Part shown: one piece after another, positions 24,814 through 34,590 of the stretch
Position numbering within the stretch: the stretch's first letter is position 1
Layout of the letters: each line of letters begins with the position of its first letter
Assembly: GCA_001939145.1 (NCBI GenBank)
Contig: LSRX01000715.1
Location: 91,578-155,577, forward strand
Direction: 5' to 3'
From: Symbiodinium microadriaticum
Lineage: Eukaryota > Sar > Dinophyceae > Suessiales > Symbiodiniaceae
Length of the DNA: 64,000 bases
Translations under genes and position numbers: made by a program
The notes under the pieces: model-generated
Seen by the model: the letters and a program-made list of their open reading frames with translations, nothing else
The model's database searches: none
Told to the model about the DNA's origin: nothing

Positions 24814-24916
24814 GAGGCTGCTGGGGTTAGGGTTTAGGATTTAGAGGCTGCTGGGGTTAGGGTTTAGGATTTAGAGGCTGCTGGGGTTCGGTTGAGGGTT
24901 TAGGGGCTGCTGGGGG
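24814..24916. repeat. 30 bp minisatellite, about 3.4 units
   Basis: The unit GAGGCTGCTGGGG plus a TTAGGG-like tail repeats at 24814, 24844 and 24874. It includes a telomere-like heptamer, showing local amplification of such sequence. Confidence 0.85.
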
Positions 24917-25767
24917 AAGAAGCTCGCTCCGTGTCTTTGAAGTGGAAGGATCGCTAACTACACAGCCGGTTCAGTCGGAATCATGTACAGGGGATTAGAG
25001 ATGAGGAGATCTGCGAGTACGTAGACTAGGCAGTGCTGCTGCGTACCTTGTTCCGGCAAGACGGACCGACGCAACGGTTTGGAAGAGGGTTTCATCCAGC
25101 TGGCATGTTTCTGCGCATATCGCAGGTTTGCATGCGACGTGTCAATTCAGTTTTGCCATGTCTCTTGGCGTTCACTTGGTTGGCTCTTAGGACTTTCACC
25201 TTTGGGTTTCTATATGGACCGTAATGAGTTGGAGGTTAAAATATGACGTTTAGGAGTCGTTCAGAAGTTAGCCAAGGTCTTGCAGACATACTGTACATGT
25301 CTGGTCTGGTGCGTGCCATGCATAAATGTGTATGCAAGTACATACATTCATGTGTGCATGCATGCATGCAGACAGACAGACATGCATGCATGCATGCCTG
25401 TGCATTTGCATAATGTTTACACATGCACATACATTGGCATAAACTGTGTGTGTCTATTGAAGTTGGCCAGACAGACGGCATACTGTGTTGCTACTAGAGC
25501 TGGTGGTGAAAGTTATTGTATAGATGGGTAAGTATTTGAAAGATCCTCGACTAAAGTCAGGATCCAGGGACGGTGTTGCATGTAACCAGCCCAATGTACA
25601 TCCGAATGTTCAGGATGCATTTATGAATGCGATGATGCCGAATGGCATTTGGCTCAAGGCTGGACAAGACTGGCTTGGTCGCACAAAGGAATGTCGGTTG
25701 TGTATCACTGGGGAAAGTGATGACCCCGGTTGGTTGCGATTGTTTGGAGCGAAGCTTTGACTTTTTC

Positions 25768-25784
25768 ACACGCACACAGCCTAT

Positions 25785-25815
<31 letters not shown>

Positions 25816-26045
25816 CTTCTCTCTTTATTTCTTCTTAAGACTTTTCATTGATTTATTTATGTCTTTTTGTCTTTATCCATTCATTTCCCGTGTTAGTTTA
25901 TCTCTTAATTTCGTTTGTTTTGTAGTTGTGTTTCTGTTTTATTTATTTCTGTCTTTCTGTATGTCCTTATTTATTTAGTTCTTTCTTTCTTTCGTTCATT
26001 CAGTTTCCTGTCGATCTATGAAACATGAAACCTATCTATCTGTTT
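25768..26045. repeat. pyrimidine-rich (CT)n/(TTTC)n/(TTTA)n tract
   Basis: Strongly strand-biased CT-rich sequence, grading from CTCTCT to TTTATTT and TTTCTTTC words. Confidence 0.8.
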
Positions 26046-27929
26046 GTCTATGCAGCTACCTATATTGAAGTGTCAATAAAACATAATGGACATGTGTAGC
26101 TGGTGGTGATTCTCTTGTATAACGTATTCAAATTTTTGGAAGCCGTAGATGGGCTGGGATGGAGGTCACATGGGGTAGCGGTAGGATGGGCTCGGTGTTG
26201 GATGGAGGTGGGCGGAGGTGGGAAAGATGCACATCCAGAAGCATAGCAGGTATATGCTGCTAAAACCAATGAGGAAAGCCACCCTCCACCTGAGCCCCCT
26301 TGAAAAAACCTTAAACCTTGAAGCTTTATGGCAAGGTATTCGTAGCTTAGGCTGGATTCTGCCAGCTTTTCACTGTGCGGAACAATGCTGGGTTGATGGA
26401 GAGTTCCAGCTTAATGCTTTAGTAACTTGAGTACAAAAAGCACTAATATTGTGTAACTCAGAAGACAAGACTTCTAACGCACAACAGCCCAAGCTCCATC
26501 ACGCCACCTATACAGCCCATATCCAGCCCCCTCTGAAGCCACTAGCAATCCAATATTATGAAGTCCAGCATGCCCATTGCAGGCTTCCGCGCTCGACAAC
26601 ATGATTGCCCCACCGAATCCGCAGCGGGGCTTAACAGGACTTAGGTTTTAGGGTTCCGTTTTTTGGGTTAGTATTATTGGTTTGGGATGAGGGGTGTTTA
26701 AGCTTTGGGGTTTAGCTTTGAGTGTTTAGGGTTTCGGGTTTGGGAAAGCTGGATGCTTCCGCAAGCTGACCTGTAAACGCCGCCTGAAACCCAACGGGGG
26801 GCTCTTCTAAGATTCAGGCCTCTGCAGTGATTCTGCATTGCAGGCGATTTTGTAAAGCCCTTTGGGGTTTCGGAGATGGGTTCAGTCTCCGGGTTTAGGC
26901 CTCCACCTCACAGGCCCCTGTGGCATGACACTGTCCACTGCAAGCCTAAAACCAACCACCCCAACACCAACCATTCACCCCTAAACCCTAAACCCTATTA
27001 ACCCCTCAATACCTAAACCCTATTGACCCCTCAACTCTGCGTCCGGAGTCTGACTAGGGAAAAAGGAACTCAAGGAAGAAACCCTCAACCGGGGCCCTGA
27101 GGGAAGATATCTGGGCTCCTTTAAGGCTTTTCATTAGGGTTCCTTAAGGGTTCCTGCAAAGGATTTCCTAAGGCTCCTTTAAGGATTCTTAAGGTATTTG
27201 CAAGCCGGACCTACGAAGCTTAAGGGTTGACTAAGGCTCCAGGGGTTTAGGGTTTAGGGGTTTAGTGGTCTAATGGCTTTGCAGTTCGCTTGTCATTGTG
27301 GGTTTTTGTGCATCATGGGGAGGATCAGAGGCTGACCCGCATAGGATTTCGGCGTGGGTTTAGGTGTTTTGATGCAGCACCATCAGCTGACCCTGGCTGC
27401 TGTCATAATCAAGGTGAACGGAGTCTTCCGAGGAAGTCTTGCAGGTCTTTTCGGGGGTATATAGTGTGGGTTCTAGCTTCGAGGCAGTTTGTATCCCTAA
27501 GCCCCTATACCCTTAAACCCCTAAACCCTAGACCCCTATACCCTAAACTCTCAACCCCTAAACCCCTGTACCCTAAAACTCTAAACCCTTATAAACCCTA
27601 TAAACCTGGAGCTCCAACCTTGCAGACGGCTCTCTCCTTGCGGAGGACGCGGAAGTTTCCAGGGGTTTCTGTGCTGCAAACTCCTTGGCCCGAAAGTGCC
27701 CAAACCTCTAACACTAAACCCTATACCCATGTAAGAATTTTCAACCCTACAAAGCCCAAAACCTTTAGGGTTTAGGGTTTAGGGTCTAATACCCTAAACC
27801 CTATAATTAACCTCTAAGCTTCTTGGAGGTATGGCAACAGGTTTGGCGGTGCCCGCAAGCACACGGCACCAGCTACTGTGATGCGCCCGATGCAGGAGGG
27901 CGCCCCAGGTTTCGGGCTCCAGGTTTGGA

Positions 27930-28285
27930 TTATGCATTATAGGGCTTAGGTTTTAGGGTTTATTGGGTTTAGGGTTTGTAGGGTTCAGGGTTTATAGGGT
28001 TTAGGGTTGTTTAGGGTTTTGGATTTTGGCTTTATTGGGTTTAGGGTTTGGGGTTGTTTAGGGTTTACGAGGTATTATTGGGTTTAGGGTTTGTTGGGTT
28101 TAGGCTTTAGGTTTGTTTAGGGTTTAGGGTACTGTATAGGGTTTAGGCTGTATTGGGTTTAGGGTTTAAAGGGCTTAGGGTTTAGGGTTGTTTAGGGTTT
28201 AGGGCTTATTGGGTTTATTGGATTTGTTTAGGGTTTCGGGTGTAGGGTTTAGGGTGTAGAGGGTTTAGGGTTTATAGGGTTTAGG
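27930..28285. repeat. telomere-like repeat cluster, TTTAGGG sense
   Basis: About 350 bases of imperfect GGGTTTAGGGTTT words with interspersed GGGTTTATTG variants, all in the same orientation. Confidence 0.85.
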
Positions 28286-28744
28286 GCTTAAGAATTTAGC
28301 TTCTTGGCATGCGGTGTGCGGGTGTGTGTGTGTGTGTCGCAGCTGGAACAGGAGTGTCTTCTACAATCGCAGGATCACTCGTCATCAGTATTCGGGTTAT
28401 TGTCACTAATGAAGACCGCATAACTCGCAACACAACTGCCATCGCAATAGTGGCAGTTGAAGACAAAAAGCCAAACCACAGCAACCGCCCTGTCATGGTA
28501 GTAAGCCCCAGGACCAACAAGAGAGTGCCGGAATGTAGGAAAGCGTGTGTTGCATATTGTTTTCGAACATGTTGTTCCGCGGTTTGAATTTGCTGGGGAC
28601 CGGACATTCTGTTAAAGGTTCCGTTCCGGGCTCCGTTTCCGAAGCTCCTAACAACCTGAAGCCCAAACGGAAGTGCTCACGGGAATGGAGGCGAGAACAA
28701 GCGTAAACGGGGGGAAATCCGAAACGGGACCATGAACGGAAGTA

Positions 28745-28945
28745 GCGGGCTTATAGGGCTTAGAGGCTTATAGGGTTTATAGGGCTTAAAGGGTTTATAG
28801 GGCTCAAAGGGTTTAGGGTTTAAGGTTTAGGGGGTGACAGGGTGTAAGTTTAAACCAGTAAAGGTGTATAGGGTTCAGGGTGTAGGGGGTTATAAGCCAT
28901 AAGGCAAACCCCTAAACCCCTAAACCCCTAAGCCCTAAACCCTTT
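28745..28945. repeat. telomere-like repeats that switch orientation, left flank of the DIRS-like element
   Basis: TTTAGGG/TTATAGGG words give way to CCCTAAAC words at about 28900, leaving a head-to-head pair just upstream of the retroelement. Confidence 0.8.
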
Positions 28946-29093
28946 AACGAGCACAAAGGTTTAATTCAGCCACATGTGCGACGTGCTGAAGCCCCGAAGC
29001 CTTTCCAACCTACACCATGTTGATGTTGCGTTCTCGCAATTTAGGAAACCCCGGTGGCATATCGGCTTCTAGCCTGCTCTAGTTTCCTTCTTG

Positions 29094-29372
29094 ATGTCGG
29101 CGCCTGTGTGCTGCTCGGATTGCAGACGTTGGTGTAGCACATCGGGGAGTCCAATTTGTGGTCTTTGCCGGTTCATTAGAGCGGTACAAAATCTTCCAGG
29201 TGATCCTCGTTTGACTGCTGGGAATTACGACTTGGTGCATTCAATATTGGAGAGGTCCCTTGGTGAGGTGAACGGTTGGCAAGCTGTTCCTTTAGGAACT
29301 ACACCGGGCATTGCGGCCGAGACTCCCGACGTTGGCAAGGAAGAGGTTTCGAGCTCTAGTGGGCATTCTTAA
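29094..29372 (+). CDS. small Cys-rich ORF at the left end of the DIRS-like element
   Basis: A 92-codon frame lies just inside the proposed left end of the retroelement. Its N-terminal part has closely spaced cysteines (C-x2-C, C-x7-C, C-x2-C within about 25 residues) resembling a small zinc-binding module, followed by a helical stretch (LTAGNYDLVHSILERSL). Upstream gag-like ORFs are usual in DIRS elements, which makes that role possible. I recognise no named domain. It could also be chance, because the frame is short. Confidence 0.3.
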   Translation: MSAPVCCSDCRRWCSTSGSPICGLCRFIRAVQNLPGDPRLTAGNYDLVHSILERSLGEVNGWQAVPLGTTPGIAAETPDVGKEEVSSSSGHS

Positions 29373-29646
29373 AGTGGAGAGAAAAGGAAGAGGAGAAGCC
29401 GTGACAGAGAGCGACGAGAGGACAGGGCAGAAAGCAGACAAAAACCTCCCACACCGCCGAGAGCACGGACGCGGGAGCCCCAAAACCCTCCTGAGGAGCA
29501 GCATCCTGCACAACTGGAGTTCCAGGAAAGGCGTGAGTGGCACGCGGGGAAGAAGCCGAAGAATAAAGGAAAGAAACACCGGGAACGCGGGATAGCTTAC
29601 CGGGAGAAGCACTGGGGCAAGGACGCTTCGTCATTGGGTCAGCCCG

Positions 29647-32600
29647 ATGGCCCCACGCAGGAGGCCTGCAGCAGCTTTGGTCCCAAGACCAAAGACGCGA
29701 GTGCGCTCAAAGGCCAAGGCGAAGGCCAAGGCCAACCCACGCGCGCGGAGGGGAAAGTCAACACCTCGGCCTGAGGACCTGTCTGGATGGAAGTCTCTGC
29801 AGGAATGGACACCAGTGATCGGTCAGCAGCTGCACCTGAGAGGAACTTATCAGGGAGAGTCCGCGGAATGCATTGGTCAGGTAGAGGGGTTTGTTACAGA
29901 TCGGGAGGGGGAATGGGTGAAGATCAAAATAACGGGATCACCGCATTCAAACCTTCAGGAGTGGCGGAGGTCCTGCCAAGAAGAGTTTTTCGTCAATCGT
30001 CACCCCCTCCTGACAGAACTGGATCCTCGTCTACAGGGGTTGTTTTGTGCTCAAGAGTTTCGAGAGGTAGACCCCGCGTTAGGGTGGAAATCCAACCTTC
30101 TCGATTTGCAAATGGGGACAGGCGGCCTTCCAGGTCTGGCCGCCGTGGCTCACGAGCTAGGTTACGGAGTAAAACCGGGAGGGGGTCATCCACCAGTGCC
30201 TCCTCCTGTCCGGACCGTCGGCGAGGAAGCCATGTCTCCGAAAACCAAGAGGCTGAAGGGGAAAGCTCGAATCAAGCAAATGGTGAAGTCAAGTATGTGG
30301 GATTGGAAGGGGTCCAGCTTAGACCCCGTGTTCCGTCGACCCCGCATAGGCCTCAAGAGGAAGAGAGAGGAGAGCGAGAGTTCGGACAGCAGTGCAAAGA
30401 CGGTAAGCGAGGGTCTTTCAGATCAGGAGGACTTGTTCCCAGAAGAGGCGCAGTCCAGGCACATATCGAGGAAATGCCCAGGACTCTTAGCCCGTCATGC
30501 CATCAGCGAGGCACGCAAACGGGTTCTCGCGGATCTCGGAGAGGAGTCGGCACATCAGACACCCCGCCCAGTGTTCGTCAGGTATTTCCGTCAGGTGTTC
30601 GATCATTCGGGAGCATCAACTCCTATGAAGCGGGAATACTTGACTCTCGCTCACTGCCTGGACTCTTTATTAGAGGGGAATGTGTTGAAGTGTCTGGACA
30701 TCGCGGTCCAGCGATTGAAAGCAGTCGAGCAAATCAGCCAGGGGGTTCATCCAGGGACTGCAAATCGCATGGAGATCATTCCAGCCGAGGGGTTCTCACT
30801 AGCATCAGCCGAAGAAAAACGGACGGTGGCTCAGGAACACAGGCGGGAGTTGAAAACCAATTCGAACCTCAACTCCTGGGGCCCCCACTCCTGGTACCCT
30901 CGAGGCAAGGGCGGGGGAAAGCCGATTGCCGACGATGCGGGAGTGAAAGGAGAGAAAGGCGGCAAAGGAGGGAAATCAAAGGATGGGAAAGGAAAACCGG
31001 GGGGAAAATGGAGGCCACCGAAGGGAGTTCCAGCGCCCACGAGCGAAGTAGTTCGTTCCGGTGAAAGAGTAGATACACCGATTTCAGTCTGTGATTCCCC
31101 TTCGGATGTGGATGAAACGCGTCGGTCAGCGGACAAGGGGTTAGTTGTTGCAGTCCCTCCTGAACCTCGGGAGGGCTTTCAGGGCGATTTTCCTTTTGAT
31201 TTAAGTGGACCCTTGATGCAATTAGGTCCCCTACTGACGCGGTGGATCCGCCGGTACAGCCTCAATTCGTCGAAAGGGGAGGTATTCGATTCAAGCAAGC
31301 ATCACTCCATGGCAGAGGTCTTCCCTCTGCCTATGCCCGCCGTGGATGAGTCCGCGTGTGAGCATGCCTGGGCGGAGGCTGCCGTGAGAGCCTTGAATTG
31401 GCTGGCAGTAGGAGTCCTAAGCTTAGGCGAGGGTCCTTGCACCGTGGCGCAGGAATCTCTGTTGCGTGAGTTGGTGGGGTCTTTAGGGGTCTGGAAGTCG
31501 CTTGCAGATGAGCATTTTGACAGCACTCCAATTGAATCCTATTGGAAATCGCGTAGCGTGAATGGTTATGGAGAGGAGGTTCACAGTGCCTTATCCTTCA
31601 CCTGGGCAAACGTCATGCACAGCCTGCCCAAACGAGAGCTCGCAGGAGCTCTTGATGGCGCTAGTGTCGCGTCAGGTGGAATCAAAGACTTCCTTACGAA
31701 CCCCATGCGCTACCTAAAGCCTGAAAGTGATCGGACCTGGATGACTACCCCTAGGGTGATGGTGGCGGGTGAAGATTGGCCGGAGGTAGCAGCCGGATTA
31801 GTTGAGCGGCGAATCTGTGATGTTATCCCTTTGAGCCAAGTGTTGCATGTGCAGGGGCATCCTGTGCTGGGCGGCCTTTTTGGGGTGCCGAAGATGGAGG
31901 AGGTCGATGGCATTCCTGTTTTTAGGCTCATAATGGACCTTAGGCCAATCAACCAGCTGTTTGACACCATTGCGGGAGATTTGCACACCTTGCCCATGTT
32001 AAGTCAGCTCTTCCCTTTGGAAATTTTTCCGGAGGATAACATTTTGGTATCCTCTGAAGACATTAAGGCGATGTTCTACATTGTAGGGTTGAGCGATGTG
32101 TGGCGACCCCTCCTAGCATTCGGGAGGGAAGTGCCCAATCACATGCGGCCAGCAGGAGTGTCCGAGCCTTGCGTTTTGTCCAGCAGGGTGTTGCCAATGG
32201 GGTTTGTTAACTCAGTCTCTGTAGCCCAGACGTTGCATCGCAATATTGTCAATCTGGCAGTCGACCGTTTGGGGATTGGCCGTGAGGCAGAGGTGAGGCG
32301 TGATCAACCCTTGCCCGTTTCGTCCCAAGTATATCGGGTTTACTTGGATAACTTTGATTTGCTGGAGAGGACGAATCATGAGGCTGCGCGTCTCTTGAGC
32401 GGGGAACTTAGTGCTCCCTCCGTCGCCTTGCGTAAAGTTTACGAGGAGTTGGATGTCCCGGTGAATGAAAAGAAGTCCGTGAAAACTCAACTTGTGGGTG
32501 AAATACAAGGGGGTCTGGTTGATGGTGATAGGGGGATTGTCCGGCCCAAACCGGATAAAGTCGCAAGGTACTTGAGGGGGGTTTGGTATCTCCTCCAAAG

Positions 32601-34590
32601 CAAACGGACTGATCTGAAGCGTGTCCAGATGGTTGCGGGGGGATTGGTTTATCTTTTCAGTTATAAAAGATGTCTCATGAGCTGCTTGAATTCGATCTGG
32701 GAGTTCATCGCGGGCTTTGGGGGGCTTTTGGGAGTTTGGAGGCCAATTCCTGATGCAGTGCGGGAAGAATTATTCTGCTGTGCCGCTTTAGCGCCTTTAG
32801 CCTACATCAACTTGCGAGCCCCCTATGACTCCACTGTTACTGCCAGTGATGCCTCTGAGAGCGGCGGAGGTCTTTCATTCAGTTGCGGATTAACACCTTT
32901 TGGGGCACGCGCCTCTGCCAAGTCCATTCGGGGTCTCACGAATGAGAGCCCTGATGATGATCAAGTGCTGGTGATCTCGCTCTTTGACGGTATAGGGGCG
33001 TGCCGAGTCGCTCTTGATGTCCTGAACGCCAAGGTAGCAGGATATATTGCCGTCGAGTCTGATGCTTCCGCCAGGCGAGTGGTGGAAAGTGCTTTCGGCT
33101 CGACGGAGTTTGTGAATTCGGTTGAGGATATTGGTGACGTCCTCGTGAAGGGATGGGCTTGTAGATTCTCTAGGACGAAACTGATTTTGATTTCGGCGGG
33201 CCCTCCGTGCCAGGGAGTCTCAGGTTTGAATGCGTTCAGGTTGGGAGCCGAACAAGATGCTCGATCGAGTTTGCACTCCCATGTTTCTCGTGTGCGCGAG
33301 TTGGTTGAGAAGCATTTCAATTGGGCATCCACTTACATTCTGATGGAGAGTGTTTCATCTATGTCCGATGTAGACCGTGCATGCTTGAGTCGCGGAGTGG
33401 GCATATTGCCGTTTGAGTTGGATGCCGTAGGCCTGTCGCCTTGTAGAAGGGCTAGGCTTTTTTGGTTCAATTGGAAGGTGCAGTTGGAGCCGGGTGTCGA
33501 AATTGAGAATCCTCTCACATCTAACGCGGGGGATTACGGGAGAATTAGTTTTCTCCTTGAGTGCCCTCCTGACCCCTACCTGAGTCCTGGATGGGCGTTA
33601 GCCGGAGGTTCCATGCAGAAGCTTCCAACGTTCACGACTTCGCAGCCGAAGGCCCAGCCCGGTTTCAAACCAGCCGGGATTGAAAGTTGTACCCCTAGGG
33701 ATTTGGAGCATTGGAAGGCTGACCAGTTCCGGTTTCCACCGTACCAATACCGGTATCAGCATGGCCTCATTCATGCTAAACATGGTTGGAGGCTCCCAAA
33801 CGTGAACGAGAGAGAAGCTATGTTGGGCTTTCCTCTTGATTACACCCTGCAGGCGTGGTCAAAAGCGGATCGCAAGCGTGACCCCATAGGTTGGAATGAT
33901 TGTAGGCTCAGCCTTTTGGGGAATTCATGGTCTGTACCTGTCGCAGCGTTTCTTTTGAAACACTTGCTGAGCCCTCTCAAACTTTGTGACGAACTCAGCG
34001 TTCATGTGCTTCAAACGCGATGTCAGCCCGGCGGAAGTTCTAGCCTTGGAGGGTTTCTGAGCCGTCCGCCGTGGGTTGCAACTCAGCAAAACCAGCATTC
34101 CCACAACGATGTTGCATTGATACGCAAGTTGGGTTCTTTAATGTCTAGTCGGGGGACGGATGTGTTACTGCAATCAATAACCGAACCCCTGCAAAGCTAT
34201 GACCGTCTACGAACATCAGTCCCAGCCTCACTTTGGAAATGGCGTACGGCATGCAGTTGGACATGGCGAAAATCGCAATGCGGTGAAACTGAACACATCA
34301 ACCGCCTTGAGTTGCGAGCATTGTTGACAGCAGTGAAGTGGAGAGCACTCAAGCAGAAATGCAGAGGTACACGCTTTTTGCACCTGGTAGACAGCCTTGT
34401 CAGTCTGCACGTTGTAAACAAAGGACGAAGTTCCAGCAGAAAACTCCGAAGCGTTATGAAGAGGATCAGTGCCTGGTTGTTGTTGTCGTCAAACGCGTGC
34501 GTACTCGGGTATGTGGACACGGGCCAAAACCCTGCAGATGCGCCCTCGCGTCGAAGGCAAAAGCGCAAATGGGCCGCCCCAAAGAAGTAG
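29647..34590 (+). CDS. polyprotein of DIRS-like element: gag-like N-terminus, reverse transcriptase, RNase H, cytosine methyltransferase
   Basis: The ORF has 1647 residues. Residues 1-40 are very basic (AKAKAKAK-type, possibly nuclear-localising). About 45-120 form a small globular region, and about 200-560 are low-complexity and Gly/Lys/Ser-rich, gag-like. Reverse transcriptase covers about 735-1010 (FRLIMDLRPIN at 759-769, LPMGFVNS near 849-856, YLD at 899-901). The first RNase H strand, TASDASESGGG, is at 1065-1075. The DNMT domain covers about 1105-1440: motif I SLFDGIGA 1111-1118, motif IV GPPCQG with catalytic Cys1188, motif VI MES 1233-1235, motif VIII RARLFW 1268-1273, REAMLGFP 1389-1396 and motif X LLGNSWSVPV near 1423-1432. 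RNase H resumes with HINRLELRA (Glu1555), VDS (Asp1582) and NPADAPSR (Asp1631). The likely role is to copy the element RNA and methylate CG sites in the cDNA or chromosomal copies. The role is inferred from family knowledge; the motifs are visible. Confidence 0.88.
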   Translation: MAPRRRPAAALVPRPKTRVRSKAKAKAKANPRARRGKSTPRPEDLSGWKSLQEWTPVIGQQLHLRGTYQGESAECIGQVEGFVTDREGEWVKIKITGSPHSNLQEWRRSCQEEFFVNRHPLLTELDPRLQGLFCAQEFREVDPALGWKSNLLDLQMGTGGLPGLAAVAHELGYGVKPGGGHPPVPPPVRTVGEEAMSPKTKRLKGKARIKQMVKSSMWDWKGSSLDPVFRRPRIGLKRKREESESSDSSAKTVSEGLSDQEDLFPEEAQSRHISRKCPGLLARHAISEARKRVLADLGEESAHQTPRPVFVRYFRQVFDHSGASTPMKREYLTLAHCLDSLLEGNVLKCLDIAVQRLKAVEQISQGVHPGTANRMEIIPAEGFSLASAEEKRTVAQEHRRELKTNSNLNSWGPHSWYPRGKGGGKPIADDAGVKGEKGGKGGKSKDGKGKPGGKWRPPKGVPAPTSEVVRSGERVDTPISVCDSPSDVDETRRSADKGLVVAVPPEPREGFQGDFPFDLSGPLMQLGPLLTRWIRRYSLNSSKGEVFDSSKHHSMAEVFPLPMPAVDESACEHAWAEAAVRALNWLAVGVLSLGEGPCTVAQESLLRELVGSLGVWKSLADEHFDSTPIESYWKSRSVNGYGEEVHSALSFTWANVMHSLPKRELAGALDGASVASGGIKDFLTNPMRYLKPESDRTWMTTPRVMVAGEDWPEVAAGLVERRICDVIPLSQVLHVQGHPVLGGLFGVPKMEEVDGIPVFRLIMDLRPINQLFDTIAGDLHTLPMLSQLFPLEIFPEDNILVSSEDIKAMFYIVGLSDVWRPLLAFGREVPNHMRPAGVSEPCVLSSRVLPMGFVNSVSVAQTLHRNIVNLAVDRLGIGREAEVRRDQPLPVSSQVYRVYLDNFDLLERTNHEAARLLSGELSAPSVALRKVYEELDVPVNEKKSVKTQLVGEIQGGLVDGDRGIVRPKPDKVARYLRGVWYLLQSKRTDLKRVQMVAGGLVYLFSYKRCLMSCLNSIWEFIAGFGGLLGVWRPIPDAVREELFCCAALAPLAYINLRAPYDSTVTASDASESGGGLSFSCGLTPFGARASAKSIRGLTNESPDDDQVLVISLFDGIGACRVALDVLNAKVAGYIAVESDASARRVVESAFGSTEFVNSVEDIGDVLVKGWACRFSRTKLILISAGPPCQGVSGLNAFRLGAEQDARSSLHSHVSRVRELVEKHFNWASTYILMESVSSMSDVDRACLSRGVGILPFELDAVGLSPCRRARLFWFNWKVQLEPGVEIENPLTSNAGDYGRISFLLECPPDPYLSPGWALAGGSMQKLPTFTTSQPKAQPGFKPAGIESCTPRDLEHWKADQFRFPPYQYRYQHGLIHAKHGWRLPNVNEREAMLGFPLDYTLQAWSKADRKRDPIGWNDCRLSLLGNSWSVPVAAFLLKHLLSPLKLCDELSVHVLQTRCQPGGSSSLGGFLSRPPWVATQQNQHSHNDVALIRKLGSLMSSRGTDVLLQSITEPLQSYDRLRTSVPASLWKWRTACSWTWRKSQCGETEHINRLELRALLTAVKWRALKQKCRGTRFLHLVDSLVSLHVVNKGRSSSRKLRSVMKRISAWLLLSSNACVLGYVDTGQNPADAPSRRRQKRKWAAPKK

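Larger units (their letters stand above)
20400..29040. other. gene-poor block
   Basis: Several telomere-like clusters (22455-22490, 23600-23705, 26980-27035, 27500-27600, 27765-27800), the MITE copies listed, and minisatellites. A spliced-leader-like word occurs at 25648. Frames rich in Asn-Pro-Lys-Pro are translations of the telomere-like repeat. Confidence 0.55.

Noticed and set aside
27290-27775. 161-residue frame on the plus strand
   Set aside because: Its second half (NPKPLYPK-type) is a translation of CCCTAAA-like repeats, and no domain is present.
27930-28285. CRISPR-like regular repeats
   Set aside because: Repeat spacing is irregular and the unit is a degenerate telomere heptamer with no unique equal-length spacers.
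28296-28607. 103-residue hydrophobic frame on the minus strand
   Set aside because: A membrane-like segment is present, but the opposite strand is also open, there is a GT repeat at one end and no family is recognised.
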